Part shown: positions 1 through 8,671 of the stretch, piece after piece
How positions within the stretch are numbered: the stretch's first letter is position 1
Layout: every line of letters starts with the position of its first letter
Source: Sergeia podlipaevii
Taxonomy: Eukaryota; Euglenozoa; Kinetoplastea; Trypanosomatida; Trypanosomatidae
Direction of reading: 5' to 3'
DNA: 25,698 nucleotides
NCBI GenBank assembly: GCA_030849805.1
Contig: JASANZ010001936.1
Coordinates: forward strand, 1-25,698
Program-made: the position numbers and the translations under genes
The notes under the pieces: model-generated
The model's input: only the letters and a program-made list of their open reading frames with translations
What the model was told of the DNA's origin: nothing
The model's database searches: none

Positions 1-1097
1 TCGCCCCACTCATATATCACCTCATCAATAATCAAAGGAAAATCATAGGTGAGTACTCCATTTGTTTTAGCAGCGGGCCATCTTTCGTTGGTCAGCTGAT
101 AGTGTATCTGAGCATCGTAAATAGGCACAGCGCTCACATCCTCAAGTTCCTCCAGTTGTATTATCCCTGCGCGCAACCCATTTGACGAGCGCATGTCTTG
201 CGAGTGAGTGCGATCGTCTGCAATCAGCGCGCCACTGTCCATCTCCCAGTACCGGAGTTCCTTGTACAGATGGGCCAGAACACTCTGATCGCATACCCAT
301 GCGTCATCTACAACAGGAGTGTGTGTTTTCGTGTATTCCACAACGGCTTGGTACACCTCACGAAGTGCCCACACGCGCGCAACAACAGTGCCGCCGTTCA
401 AGTAGCGCAGTTTATTAAGATGCGACCTCAGTCGTGGTGCCAGCTTCATCCCGTGTTCCTCCGCGTATGTCTTCGACGCATTTATCATCGTGCTATAATC
501 TACTGCGCAAGAGTTATGGTCACCAAAGAAGTGTCGAGAATAGCAACAGCTTTCCACTGAAACCACAAACGGCGCCGACTTGCGTCCCTCGCGCACAGCA
601 CGTGGATCCACCTCACGCGGATCGGCAGCCGACTCGGTGATGAAGCGATCAATATACGGGAGCGGGTCCATCCCAGTGAAGAAGGAGTCAGAGTCGGTGA
701 AGATCAGCACATCCTCGTCAGACAGACCCGACTCAGCAAGAGCATTAAGCACAATATCAATTTTACGTAAAAGCCGAAAGCCTTGATAATCATACCCAAT
801 GACAACTGTAGGCAGCCCGCTCATATACGCAGAGGCAACGTTGATGCACACCTGATCGGTGATGTGTGTGCTGACGACAACTGCCATCACACGCACCTCG
901 CCACCCTTGCCATCCGGGCGGCGCAGGTATACCTCCTCCTCATTGGGAAGTGAGGGTTTTAGGGATTGAGGTTTGCGGGGAAAAAAAAGCCACCATAACA
1001 GCATGACCTGAAGCACAATGAGCAAACACACGGCGGTGAACAAAGCCCTCTTCATGCGTTTGGGCAACCTGCGCTTAACTTCCCATTTACTGGTCAT
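1..1097 (-). CDS. PLOD/GT25-like glycosyltransferase, type II membrane protein (3' end outside window)
   Basis: The minus frame stays open from an ATG at 1097 to the window edge, giving 365 residues without a stop; the C-terminus is missing. Residues about 18-39 form one uncharged hydrophobic segment after a basic N-terminus (KRRLPKRMKR), which predicts a type II Golgi/ER membrane protein with a lumenal catalytic domain. Family signs in order are a DxD in IFTDSDSFF (D135 and D137), the SVESCCY stretch near residue 190, LNGGTVVA (about 233-240) and DDAW (about 264-267). These match, in order, the metal-binding, SAE-C, LNSGG and DDQ blocks of procollagen glucosyl/galactosyltransferase (PLOD/GT25) domains. 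The donor and acceptor sugars cannot be read from sequence. A spliced-leader acceptor (T13-GATAG on the minus strand) lies 112 nt upstream of the ATG and supports this start. The fold is fairly certain, the substrate unknown. Confidence 0.8.
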   Translation of the reverse strand, partial: MTSKWEVKRRLPKRMKRALFTAVCLLIVLQVMLLWWLFFPRKPQSLKPSLPNEEEVYLRRPDGKGGEVRVMAVVVSTHITDQVCINVASAYMSGLPTVVIGYDYQGFRLLRKIDIVLNALAESGLSDEDVLIFTDSDSFFTGMDPLPYIDRFITESAADPREVDPRAVREGRKSAPFVVSVESCCYSRHFFGDHNSCAVDYSTMINASKTYAEEHGMKLAPRLRSHLNKLRYLNGGTVVARVWALREVYQAVVEYTKTHTPVVDDAWVCDQSVLAHLYKELRYWEMDSGALIADDRTHSQDMRSSNGLRAGIIQLEELEDVSAVPIYDAQIHYQLTNERWPAAKTNGVLTYDFPLIIDEVIYEWG

Positions 1098-1209
1098 GAC
1101 TGCGATTGCAGGTCAAAAGGTTCTGATGTGATAGAGAATTGACACTGAAAAACGCCACGCTGTGCACAGATGAAAGTCCGCTGTGTAGACGCTGACAAAA
1201 GGTGTTTAA

Positions 1210-1227
1210 CTATCAAAAAAAAAAAAA
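1210..1227 (-). promoter_or_regulatory. Candidate spliced-leader acceptor for the glycosyltransferase gene
   Basis: On the minus strand a run of 13 T (plus-strand A run at 1215-1227) is followed by GATAG, with the AG at 1211-1210. A polypyrimidine tract followed by the first AG is the usual trans-splice site in trypanosomatids. It predicts a 5' UTR of about 112 nt. Confidence 0.55.
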
Positions 1228-2289
1228 GGTTAGCAAGAGAGATAAGGAAGGTATAGCATTGGCATGCGGGGCAAGTAAAAAACAGACACGACAAAAGCAT
1301 GGTACCCTACAAGCTTAGCAGACAGCTATTGTGCGTCAAGTGACCCTGGATGATGGTCAATTCGATAGTATGTTGCCATCACCACCGAGTAGAAGGACTA
1401 GAGCAACCTCTTTATTCTTACGGCATGGGAAGTTCCGTACCACAGTTCCAACATCCACAGTTGTAATGAGTCTCAGTAAGAAGCTTGACATTAGCATTAG
1501 CTATGGGTTCACAGTGTATTTATACTTGATACAATGAAAAAAGAAACAAAGAAGAAAGCTGCAAAGTAGTGAAATCCACAACGCAACGTCAGATAACATA
1601 CGTAGCAGCTCACTACAGCTAGCTAGTACGTGCCAGCTATGAATGAAGCAAGAAAACTGTCACAATGTATCTGTGCTCAAAATGAAAAAAGAAAAAGTCC
1701 ACCAAGCAACATAAGAAAACCTCCTCATCTTTACAGCAAAAACAATACCACTGTCACAAAAATAGCAAAATCCCATAACAAAACTGCAGTTGAAAAAAAA
1801 ATTGGAGCAAAAAAGATTACTAAATACTTCTCTACCTCTGGAGCATTTTACAAAAAAAAAAAAAACGGGTACGCTCAGCACAAGCAAATAGATCTGTAAA
1901 TATGCGGGTTAATACAAGCAAGTACCTGTCGGCACAACTGGTAACTCTTTGAAATTAGAATGGAGAAAGAGTTCAAAAGAATAAGAAATAAAAATTGTAT
2001 ATATAAAGAAAGTGTGCTTTACTAAAAAAAACGCAGCGAGATATCGTGAGCACCATTGATATTGCATTGTCGCCGTAAGGGCACAGCCAACTCTCTTTAC
2101 CATAATGGCGCACCATAAACGGAGCTCCATCAAGCGCATCCCAGCAAGTGGTCTTCATTTTTATTTTTCTTCGTAAACCCCTATTTCCAGGGCTGCTCTG
2201 GCGCGCCAGCCACCATTATAAATACCTCCTTACTCACAATCGCAAAGAACTCCAAATGCGCAAAGACGTGGAGACCAGTCTCTCAGGCG
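1228..2289. other. AT-rich spacer between the glycosyltransferase gene and the retroelement
   Basis: No convincing gene is seen. The stretch contains A-rich runs (for example 1854-1864) and short frames on both strands with low-complexity Lys/Asn/Phe content. One more complex island, about 2040-2160, holds a 61-codon minus frame (1973-2158) beginning MKTTCWDALDG; it may be a fragment of an old gene or part of the retroelement's 3' region, but I cannot identify it. A plus-strand T-rich stretch at 2158-2172 would be an A-rich tail on the minus strand and could mark the 3' end of the retroelement. Confidence 0.5.
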
Positions 2290-2367
2290 AAGGGCGGTGC
2301 GGGGCTCAGGCTAGATCGGGTGCTCGATGTGGATCGATATCGCTTTCTGGACTTCACCTCACCCTTT

Positions 2368-2742
2368 TCATCCATCCTTGTGTGCAAAGCCGAAGCGGGG
2401 AGGGGAGGGGAAACTATTAAGGGGGAGAGGGGATACAGTCTGCTCGGGAGCGGAGACAGCGACGGCCTCCTCATTCTTCTCCAGGGAGTCAATGAGAGCC
2501 GGAGCAGGTAGTTTGAAGACTTCGACCAAGTACATGGCAAGCTCCTGGCTGTTGAAGAGTTTGTCTCGGTTTATCTCCTGTAGGTTGTACTTGTTTCGGA
2601 TAGTTACCAGAGCTGGACAGATGAGAAAGTGACCCGAAGTTTCCATGCACCTCGTGTGACGGAACCATGGGTCTCTCCTTACCCTGTACTGTCTTTTCCA
2701 GGTCACAGTGTCCAAAGATGAATTAGAACGACAGCCTGGCAC
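2368..2742 (-). pseudogene. Retroelement C-terminal zinc-finger-like fragment
   Basis: An open minus frame of about 124 codons contains CMETSGHFLICP followed by ALVTIRNKY. This C-x(5)-H-x(3)-C spacing next to a basic stretch is the usual C-terminal tail of L1/ingi-like polyproteins, often written as ETxxHFLxxCP. It is out of frame with the RNase H fragment at 2859-3716, so it is a remnant of the same ORF. The last 40 residues are Pro/Ser-rich because the DNA there is a G-rich (plus strand) tract around 2396-2460. Confidence 0.7.
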
Positions 2743-2858
2743 GTCTCCGTACTAGGCTCAGGATTAGGGACCATATGCGTCTCAGTACACCATCTTGCAC
2801 CGTGGTGGGGCCCGTGTTGAGGACAGCAAAGCCCAAAGGGAGTCCATGTAGATAGCTA

Positions 2859-3716
2859 TTACTTTCTTACCTTTCTTTTTGGGATGTACTGTAATAGCAT
2901 ACGGAGCCCAGCTTCCAGGGCCAGGCATTCAGTCCTATAGCTGCACGCCAAAGATCCACCTCCACTGCTTCGTTGATCCGCCAGCTCGTCACCTTTGAAC
3001 AGCAGAGCTGTATAGCCGGAGTTGACATCGGTAGTCGTGGAGCCATCTTTCCATAGCGTATACCGTGCATCCTTGAAGCGAACAACGCGGTCAGCGCAGG
3101 CCTTTTTCTTCTCTTCTTTAGGCGAATCGGCATTCAGACCTCCTGGTAATTCTGTGTTGAAGAAAGGACGAGCGGACTTGAGAAGCGAGTCATGGGTATA
3201 CCGGCGGTCAAAGTCATCAATGGTGGTATAGTCCGCTGACGCCGTCTCAAGAGCTTTGCGAACTGGATGGGATTCTCCGAATAGTTGCTCCGCACAGCGC
3301 TGTAGGGTACCTCCTTGAGTGATGCTGTTGAGGTAGTATCGCAGCGATCGAACAAGGACTGTGTCGTCCAGGGGTTCAAGTCGTGCCTCGTTAAGCAAGT
3401 CAACGTGGTGCGCACCTCGGGGAACACCAGCGATTATTTCCGCAGCATGGCCTTGGAACCGCTCCAACTCCTCTCTTGTCGATGGCGCCGCCAGTGTCCA
3501 CCAGGCAATGGAGCCGTATAGAAGCTTCGACTGGATGAAGGCCAGATAGAAGGGGCGTAAGATCTCTCGCGTGGGTCCCCACATAGAGGATGACACTGCT
3601 TTAACTTTCATGAGACGAGCCTGAGCTGCCAGTAAGATGTCGCCGGCATGGGTGCCAACGCCTCTCATGGGGTGGAGAACCACCCCGAGAAGCTTTGGCT
3701 GACGATCCTCCGTCAA
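2859..3716 (-). pseudogene. Retroelement RT thumb and RNase H fragment
   Basis: This 285-codon minus frame continues the element after a frameshift near 3715. It starts with RQPKLLGVVLHP, equivalent to the post-RT segment of ingi proteins. The RNase H part shows the first catalytic Asp in WKDGST (plus 3039-3056) and the Glu in RTECLALEAGL. The frame then stops after KRKVRK at 2859. The expected third catalytic Asp, in IAIYMDSLWALL, is found just downstream in another frame (about 2830-2865), so one more frameshift disrupts the RNase H domain. No function is expected. Confidence 0.8.
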
Positions 3717-4728
3717 GGCTGTGCCCGTTTATCGTCAGTGTCAGCTGCTTCCCCAGCTTAGTTCCGAAGAACGTGTAGTGCGTCCAAGACGCACTGATCT
3801 CCATGAAGTTTCGGTCTGTCCATTTCGACACACAGTTTAGAGCCCTCTGCAGGGCATCTTGGACTGCCAGCGTATCTGTGCCCTTCACCATGATGGTGAG
3901 ATCATCCGCAAAAAAGGCATGCTGAAGCCCAGGGATGTGTTGAAGCTCCTCGCTGAGTGTGTTCACGACGATGATGAGGAGCAGTGGACCTAGGACCGAG
4001 CCCTGGGGCACACCACAAGTGAATTTCACAGATCCTGAAAATGTATTCTGCACCCGCACCTTGGCTGATCGCTCCGTCAAGAAGTCAGCAACCCATCGGA
4101 TTAGCATGGGACACACACGGTACCGCTCTAGCACTCTAATGATGCAGCCATGATCCACTGAGTCAAATGCGCGTGAGTAGTCGATAGACACCGTGCCCGC
4201 CTTCTCCTTTTCTGCTCTGCCATGGACCATTGCCATCAGATGCACTAGAGGGTCTACTGTGGACCGGTTGGGACGAAACCCCGACTGATGGGAAAGGATC
4301 TGAGATTCCACCGCGTCCCGTATCCGCATTGCGACCATTCGTTCCATCAGCTTGCAGCGATCGCTGGTAAGCGTGACTGGGCGATACGAGGTGGGGTCAT
4401 CAGCAGATTTCTCAGGCTTTAGCGGTGAGATGATAGCACCCCGTTTCCACGACGTTGGGACCATGGACCTGCTAAGACTCATGTTGAACAGCCGTAAAAG
4501 CAGCCTTCGTGCCACATAGGGCAGAGCCAGGAGAGACTCCACATGGATGTTGTCGGGGCCCGGAGCCGAGCCAGCATGCATCGCCTTGAGGGCTACCCTG
4601 AGCTCCGCCACACTGAAACGCTTCGCAGCAATTTCTAGATGTGGCGGGATGCGCATCGGTAAAGCCTCGGAGTGCTTCGTAGACTTCTTGGCGTACAACC
4701 TCGCCAGAATGTCCGCATGCTCCTTGTG
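3601..4728 (-). pseudogene. Retroelement reverse transcriptase fragment
   Basis: An open minus frame of 376 codons carries the RT domain: APGPDNI, LTSDRCKLMERM, QSGFRPNRST, SIDYSRAFDSVDH, CGVPQGSVLGPLL and the catalytic FFADDLT (plus 3898-3918). The catalytic acidic residues are therefore preserved, but the frame is closed upstream by a TAG at 4731-4729 and runs off-frame near 3715 into an unrelated tail. The motif set matches the ingi/L1Tc clade of trypanosomes rather than site-specific spliced-leader elements, though I cannot rule out another closely related clade without alignment. Confidence 0.9.
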
Positions 4729-4834
4729 CTAAATCGGGGCATCCCGTACAACTATGACAGGAGTGGCAAGCGGTCTTGGGGCATTGATGGACTGTACAAG
4801 GTTCCAGCTTCGTGACGTTGTAGTGTCCAGTTGT

Positions 4835-5398
4835 CTACACCGCTCTCTCCAGAATCAGCTGGTACTGCCGATGTACGTCCACGCACTTCTCTATGCCTTC
4901 GTCCCTGTTCTCCAACTCCTCGCTCCAAAACGGTGCATATTTGGCCACCGCACAGGGAACGCAGCGTTTGGTCGCTTGGTGAATAGCTACGGCCAAGGCC
5001 TTCTCAAACCCGTGTGCCGTCACAGTTTTGCGAGCCTCCCTGTCAAGAGGAGGATTCAGCACACGCAAACTCCGAATGTGGCCCAACCTGTCACGTTTCC
5101 GCGATGTCATCCCTGCCCTACTACGGCAAAAGATCTCCTTCCTCCTATGGTCCTTCCAGGGCTTACAATCACGGGCGTAGGTGCGCGCTATGTCCTGCAC
5201 AGCCCGAGTCATAAGTAGCTGGTTGAACTCCACCTTCATCTTTTTCCAGGAGTAGAGTCTCTTTGATGTCTTTGTAAGGATGATGGGGTCCCTATCGAGG
5301 CCAACACCCACTTCATAAGTGATCCATGCATGATCACTATCTGGCTCAAACTTAGCGTTCCACGATGTGCTGTCAATTTTTCTTTGATGCCTGTACAG
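4835..5398 (-). pseudogene. Retroelement endonuclease C-terminus and EN-RT linker fragment
   Basis: A minus frame open from 5398 to a TAG at 4835 begins with a segment containing TSWNAKFEPDSDHAWITYEV. The SDH triplet with surrounding aromatic residues is the last conserved motif of AP-type endonucleases in non-LTR elements. The rest is a basic linker that precedes RT in ingi-type proteins (WKKMKVEFNQLL and so on). The N-terminal endonuclease motifs are absent, since the frame hits TAA at 5401-5399 and no other frame continues it visibly. This shows 5' truncation. Confidence 0.75.
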
Positions 5399-5401
5399 TT
5401 A

Positions 5402-6002
5402 GCGGTGAGTTTACAAGTGAGTATAGAGTGCCGGTTGCATTTGATCTGTAGCCCAATATAGAATATTACGGATTCACTATTCGCGTAGTACCATAGAAAA
5501 AAACGTGGCAAAGTGAAAGTCGAATATTGGCACAGATGTTCTTTTGCTTGAGTTTAATTAAGCACTTCAAAACTTAAAAACTGAAACCTAAATCAATGTG
5601 TGTACTTAAGCACAAAGAAAAAAAAGGAGAAAGAAAGGTGAGTGTTTGATAGAACATGTACAATTTTGTGGAGTTGGTATTTCGCCTATATTTCAAGTTT
5701 TCACATTCGTTACAATTGCTCCATCTTCAGTCCATATGAAATGGAGGCAAATATATTAAGACAGTGAGTGAGAATCAGTTGGCTTTTCAAGGTTCACCAA
5801 GGTAGCCAACAGCTGCACAGCAGCGTCACAACCGTAATAACATCTGCTCCTTTAAAATTGTTTCACTGAAGCACTGAATGTTTTCTTTATTGAGGCCGCA
5901 GCAACAACGCAGCACAAAAAGGCGTTGTGTGGATTTTAAAACAACATACTTACAAAGCGCGTCGAGAAACGAAAAAAAAAAAAACGACCGGCATTCATAC
6001 CG
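5402..6002. other. AT-rich spacer downstream of the RVTF gene
   Basis: Between the truncated 5' end of the retroelement and the stop of the small minus-strand gene I see no gene. The top strand is A-rich in places (5613-5635, 5970-5985), giving T-rich minus-strand tracts. It probably holds the 3' UTR of the 6003-6323 gene and processing signals. Confidence 0.5.
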
Positions 6003-6323
6003 CTACACCGTAAACTCTATTATTTGCACGTGTGGAGCAAATGTAACCCGCTTTTTCCTTCTATCCTGTACCGCATCTTGAAAGACATACGGTTCTGGCA
6101 CCCAAAACTGTCTATCTGGGCTGCGATAAATGCACACGGGATGACGTCTGGTCGAACTTGCACTCTGCTTATCTGTACCTATTTTTTTGTGTCTCTTCCC
6201 ATCATGCTTTGCCTCTTTTGCTGGTTGCCTTTTTTTGGCTTTCTTTTTTACTGGCTTGTTAAAGCCTTCCTGCTGAATTAACTCCCACAGCAAGTGGATT
6301 GGGGGTTCCGGTCCTTCGCCCAT
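6003..6323 (-). CDS. Small basic protein with RVxF-type PP1 docking motif
   Basis: This 106-codon minus ORF starts with ATG at 6323. It would be the first gene of the leftward polycistron, next to the strand switch. The protein has an acidic/proline N-terminus (MGEGPEPPIHLLWELIQQEG), a lysine-rich middle (about residues 24-50), and a C-terminus with KKRVTFAPHVQII. KRVTF fits the [KR]-x-V-x-F consensus used by many protein phosphatase 1 regulators, and the lysine stretch could be a nuclear or nucleolar signal. I know of no named family that fits, so a PP1-regulator role is inference. On the minus strand CTTTTAG, about 20 nt before the ATG, is a plausible splice acceptor. Its complexity is higher than that of the surrounding spacer. 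It could still be a chance ORF. Confidence 0.6.
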   Translation of the reverse strand: MGEGPEPPIHLLWELIQQEGFNKPVKKKAKKRQPAKEAKHDGKRHKKIGTDKQSASSTRRHPVCIYRSPDRQFWVPEPYVFQDAVQDRRKKRVTFAPHVQIIEFTV

Positions 6324-6700
6324 CTACTTTGATACGATGTTCAACTAAAAGATTACAATAAGGAAATATCAAAGTAGGATCGTCCATTAGGAAGTTGTGG
6401 CATAATCATCATAAAATAGAATCGCTACTAAAAGAGGCGAAGTCAGCTTCAGTGACAATGGATCTTCGGAATGCGTGTGAAGCTCTACCGTTAGATGCAT
6501 TGCTGCTGTTGAGGGGCAAATGGAATAATATACACGTATTATATTCCATCTACATTTTCGAAGCTGGACAAGTGTCGCAACCCTTGCTATTACTATTTCG
6601 GGTCTTTAGAGATATAGGAAAACAGAAGTCTGTCTTTGCAAAACTCTTGTAAACTGTTCCCGCTGAGCCACATTGGAAAAATGGAATGGGAGCTGGTGAT

Positions 6701-6711
6701 CCCCCCCCCCC
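6701..6711. repeat. Poly(C) tract of 11 bases (poly(G) on the minus strand)
   Basis: Eleven consecutive C residues are followed by ACACC. It is the only homopolymer of C or G of this length that I see in the window and it lies inside the strand-switch region, on the side facing the minus-strand genes. Read in the leftward transcription direction it is a G run. Confidence 0.9.
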
Positions 6712-8628
6712 ACACCTGTCTTTCCACTTCTTTCATCACTTTATGGTACTGTAGGCGTAGTTACTGCATAATAATTGTATAGGCTAAAGAGGTGGGGGCA
6801 AGCGCAAACGTTGTACGTAAATCATATAATGATTTCACGTACATTGTTATGATGAAGTGCAGACAATGAATAAAAAATTGCTTTCCGAAACAGTATGTAT
6901 ATATGGCTTGTTATGGATCTGTTATAGCATGCGTACTTTTTTTTCGTTAGCATTGCTATCTTTTTCTTTGGTGATTCATTTAAGAGATAATGTTCAAATG
7001 CATGTTTTGGCGTATATACAACAGAGAGATGAAAACATCAAGCAAGTTTTTTAATATCTCACTGCATATTTCTGCTATCGTAGTATGCAGCCTGTATTAT
7101 TTTCATTTTTATTGTCGGGAATACTGACTCTTTTGATTCATTTCTTTTTCTTTCATTTTATTGTTTGCCTACACCTTCTTTTAAAAAATGAAACCCTTGC
7201 TATGATGTATCCACTTTATGTATGTTTTCTTTTTTTGACAGACTTTATTTTTGAAGATGAAGAATGGCAGTTTCCGCAATTTATTCTTATGGTTACATGG
7301 TAATGTGTATTTTGTTAGAAAATGGAATGTTCACAAACAGTGAGAAAAAGGTGCTATTTTGTTTATATGTGGATGCCGACATTGATGTCGTAAACATGTT
7401 ATCTACCTTTTCTCTCTTTTCATTGTTGTAGAATAATGTTTTTCTTCTTTTCTTTAATTGCCATTTCTGATGGAGCTGAAGGATGTCGATGACCAATTTT
7501 TATGTTTCACTTACTTCTATATTATAGAGTACATTGAATGAGTACTGTGTGCGATGGTTTACGGTATTGGAACGTATGAATACATTAATTTGGTATTTTG
7601 ATGTATATTTTGGGTTTGCTGTACTACGCATTTTTTTTGTTGTTGCTTTGCACGATGTGTTATTATCCGTATTTGGTGTTGTAATGATGGTATTGTGGTG
7701 GTTCGCAACTGTACTTTTTCATATTTTAAGTTCTACTTTCGTGCTTGATATGTATTCTTTATGTTTATGTGTAGAATTCGAAGAATTGGTCTGCGGGCAT
7801 AGTGTAAGGGTGTGTAGTGAGCATCCTTTTTCTCAAATAATGATTTTAATGACTCATTTCGTACACTTTTTTGTTGTTGCTGTGTTGACTTGGTACGGCG
7901 CATTTTTTGATGAGAACATTTTCATGTATCTTTTCCTATTACTGTTACAATATAGCGCATGTACATAAATATTGCCAGGTTTGGTGGTTGCAACTTATGA
8001 AATATGTCCCATTCGTGTTGCTATTTTTCTGAAAAATGTGAGCAGCTCTATAAGTTTACGGTGTCTCTGTGTTGCTCTGCATTTTATTTGCAAGTTTCGC
8101 AGCTGGCTGTATTGCTTCATCATTGTTTGCGTTGCGTTTGTATTAATTTACGTCTTTTTGAAAATTGCGAAATTATGCAGTTGATTGACTTTCAAGTGTA
8201 CCTAATACTGTTTGCTGCGTATATCTATTGTGGTTTCTGCGCTTTTCTAAGGTTGAAGGTTTTCTGTTTTTCAGTGGTAAAATTGCTTTTTTATTAGCAC
8301 GACGATATACTAATATTTACCTTTGTTCTTCTAATTTTTTTTTCCTTTCACCGTTATTGCTTGTATCCCCATTTTTGTTTTCCTATTATTTAGAAATATC
8401 GTTGTTTTCTTAGTGATACCATCACTGCACAGATAGAGCCTTTAACAACAACGAAATATACACATTACCATAGATTTGCTTCAGATTTTTGTTTGTCGTA
8501 ATAGATTTATTTGGATTGCTGGAAAGGTAGAACAGGTCACTCAGAGAGCTGTTCTACTTGTCGCTTGTCTATATAAATATATATTTGTAGCTGTACAAGG
8601 GTCGCACATAGTGAACACAAAAGGAAGC

Positions 8629-8666
8629 TTTTTTTTTTTTCGAAGACACTTCATTTTTTTTTTTTT
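8629..8666 (+). promoter_or_regulatory. Double polypyrimidine tract and splice acceptor before the condensin gene
   Basis: A run of 12 T (8629-8640) is followed by CGAAG, giving an AG at 8644-8645 that could accept the spliced leader 27 nt before the ATG. A second run of 13 T (8654-8666) follows and ends 5 nt before the ATG. If the first AG is used, the second tract lies in the 5' UTR. Confidence 0.5.
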
Positions 8667-8671
8667 CGCGA

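Larger units (their letters stand above)
2290..5398 (-). mobile_element. Degenerate, 5'-truncated ingi/L1Tc-clade non-LTR retrotransposon (DIRE-like)
   Basis: Reading leftward on the minus strand, the domains are the end of an APE-type endonuclease, a linker, reverse transcriptase, RNase H and a C-terminal zinc-finger-like segment. This is the order of the single ORF in trypanosome ingi/L1Tc elements. The pieces sit in different frames: breaks fall near 4730-4835, near 3700 and near 2868, and another break separates the C-terminal part. Most of the endonuclease and the 5' end are absent, since the frame closes at 5399-5401. No target-site duplication could be identified, so both borders are approximate; an A-rich minus-strand stretch at 2172-2158 may be the tail. 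The element lies sense to its polycistron and close to the strand switch, where such relics are often found in trypanosomes. It cannot encode an intact protein. Confidence 0.9.
6324..8671. promoter_or_regulatory. Divergent strand-switch region, candidate RNA polymerase II start region
   Basis: All genes to the left lie on the minus strand and all genes to the right on the plus strand, so this 2.3-kb stretch must initiate transcription both ways under the standard trypanosomatid model. It holds a run of 11 C (6701-6711) and, from about 6880 to 8640, DNA with marked T and G excess over A and C on the top strand (three 60-base lines that I counted gave roughly 45% T, 22% G, 20% A, 12% C). G runs and GT-rich sequence are reported at such regions in Trypanosoma brucei. 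No tRNA gene was recognised. Open frames here (for example 7534-7968) are hydrophobic, mostly lack a good ATG, and overlap in several frames, as expected from A-poor DNA. Confidence 0.7.

Noticed and set aside
198..560. 120-codon plus-strand ORF
   Set aside because: It lies antisense to the glycosyltransferase frame, which has a full set of domain motifs; the plus frame has none.
1630..1899. 89-codon Lys/Asn-rich plus-strand ORF
   Set aside because: Low-complexity A-rich DNA, on the strand opposite to the local array, with no motif.
4754..5218. 154-codon plus-strand ORF
   Set aside because: It is antisense to the retroelement linker, which has recognisable ingi-type content.
6395..6652. 85-codon plus-strand ORF at the strand switch
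   Set aside because: It has an ATG and mixed composition, but no motif, no clear acceptor just upstream, and would be an isolated gene before the rightward array. Kept out for lack of support.
7534..7968. 144-codon hydrophobic ORF, and neighbouring ORFs at 7085-7303, 7972-8184 and 8004-8297, as membrane proteins
   Set aside because: They lie in A-poor, T-rich DNA where stops are rare, are dominated by Phe/Leu/Val/Cys, overlap in different frames, and the largest begins with TTG. No motif or recognisable family.
6880..8640. Nuclear insertion of maxicircle (kDNA) sequence
   Set aside because: The T-rich hydrophobic frames recall maxicircle genes, but I recognise no cytochrome oxidase, cytochrome b or NADH dehydrogenase motif, and A+T is only about two thirds in the lines counted. 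A search against a maxicircle would settle it.
6324..8671. tRNA or other Pol III genes in the strand switch
   Set aside because: I looked for A/B-box-like GGTTCGANNCC and cloverleaf pairing by eye and found none. A covariance-model search would be more sensitive.
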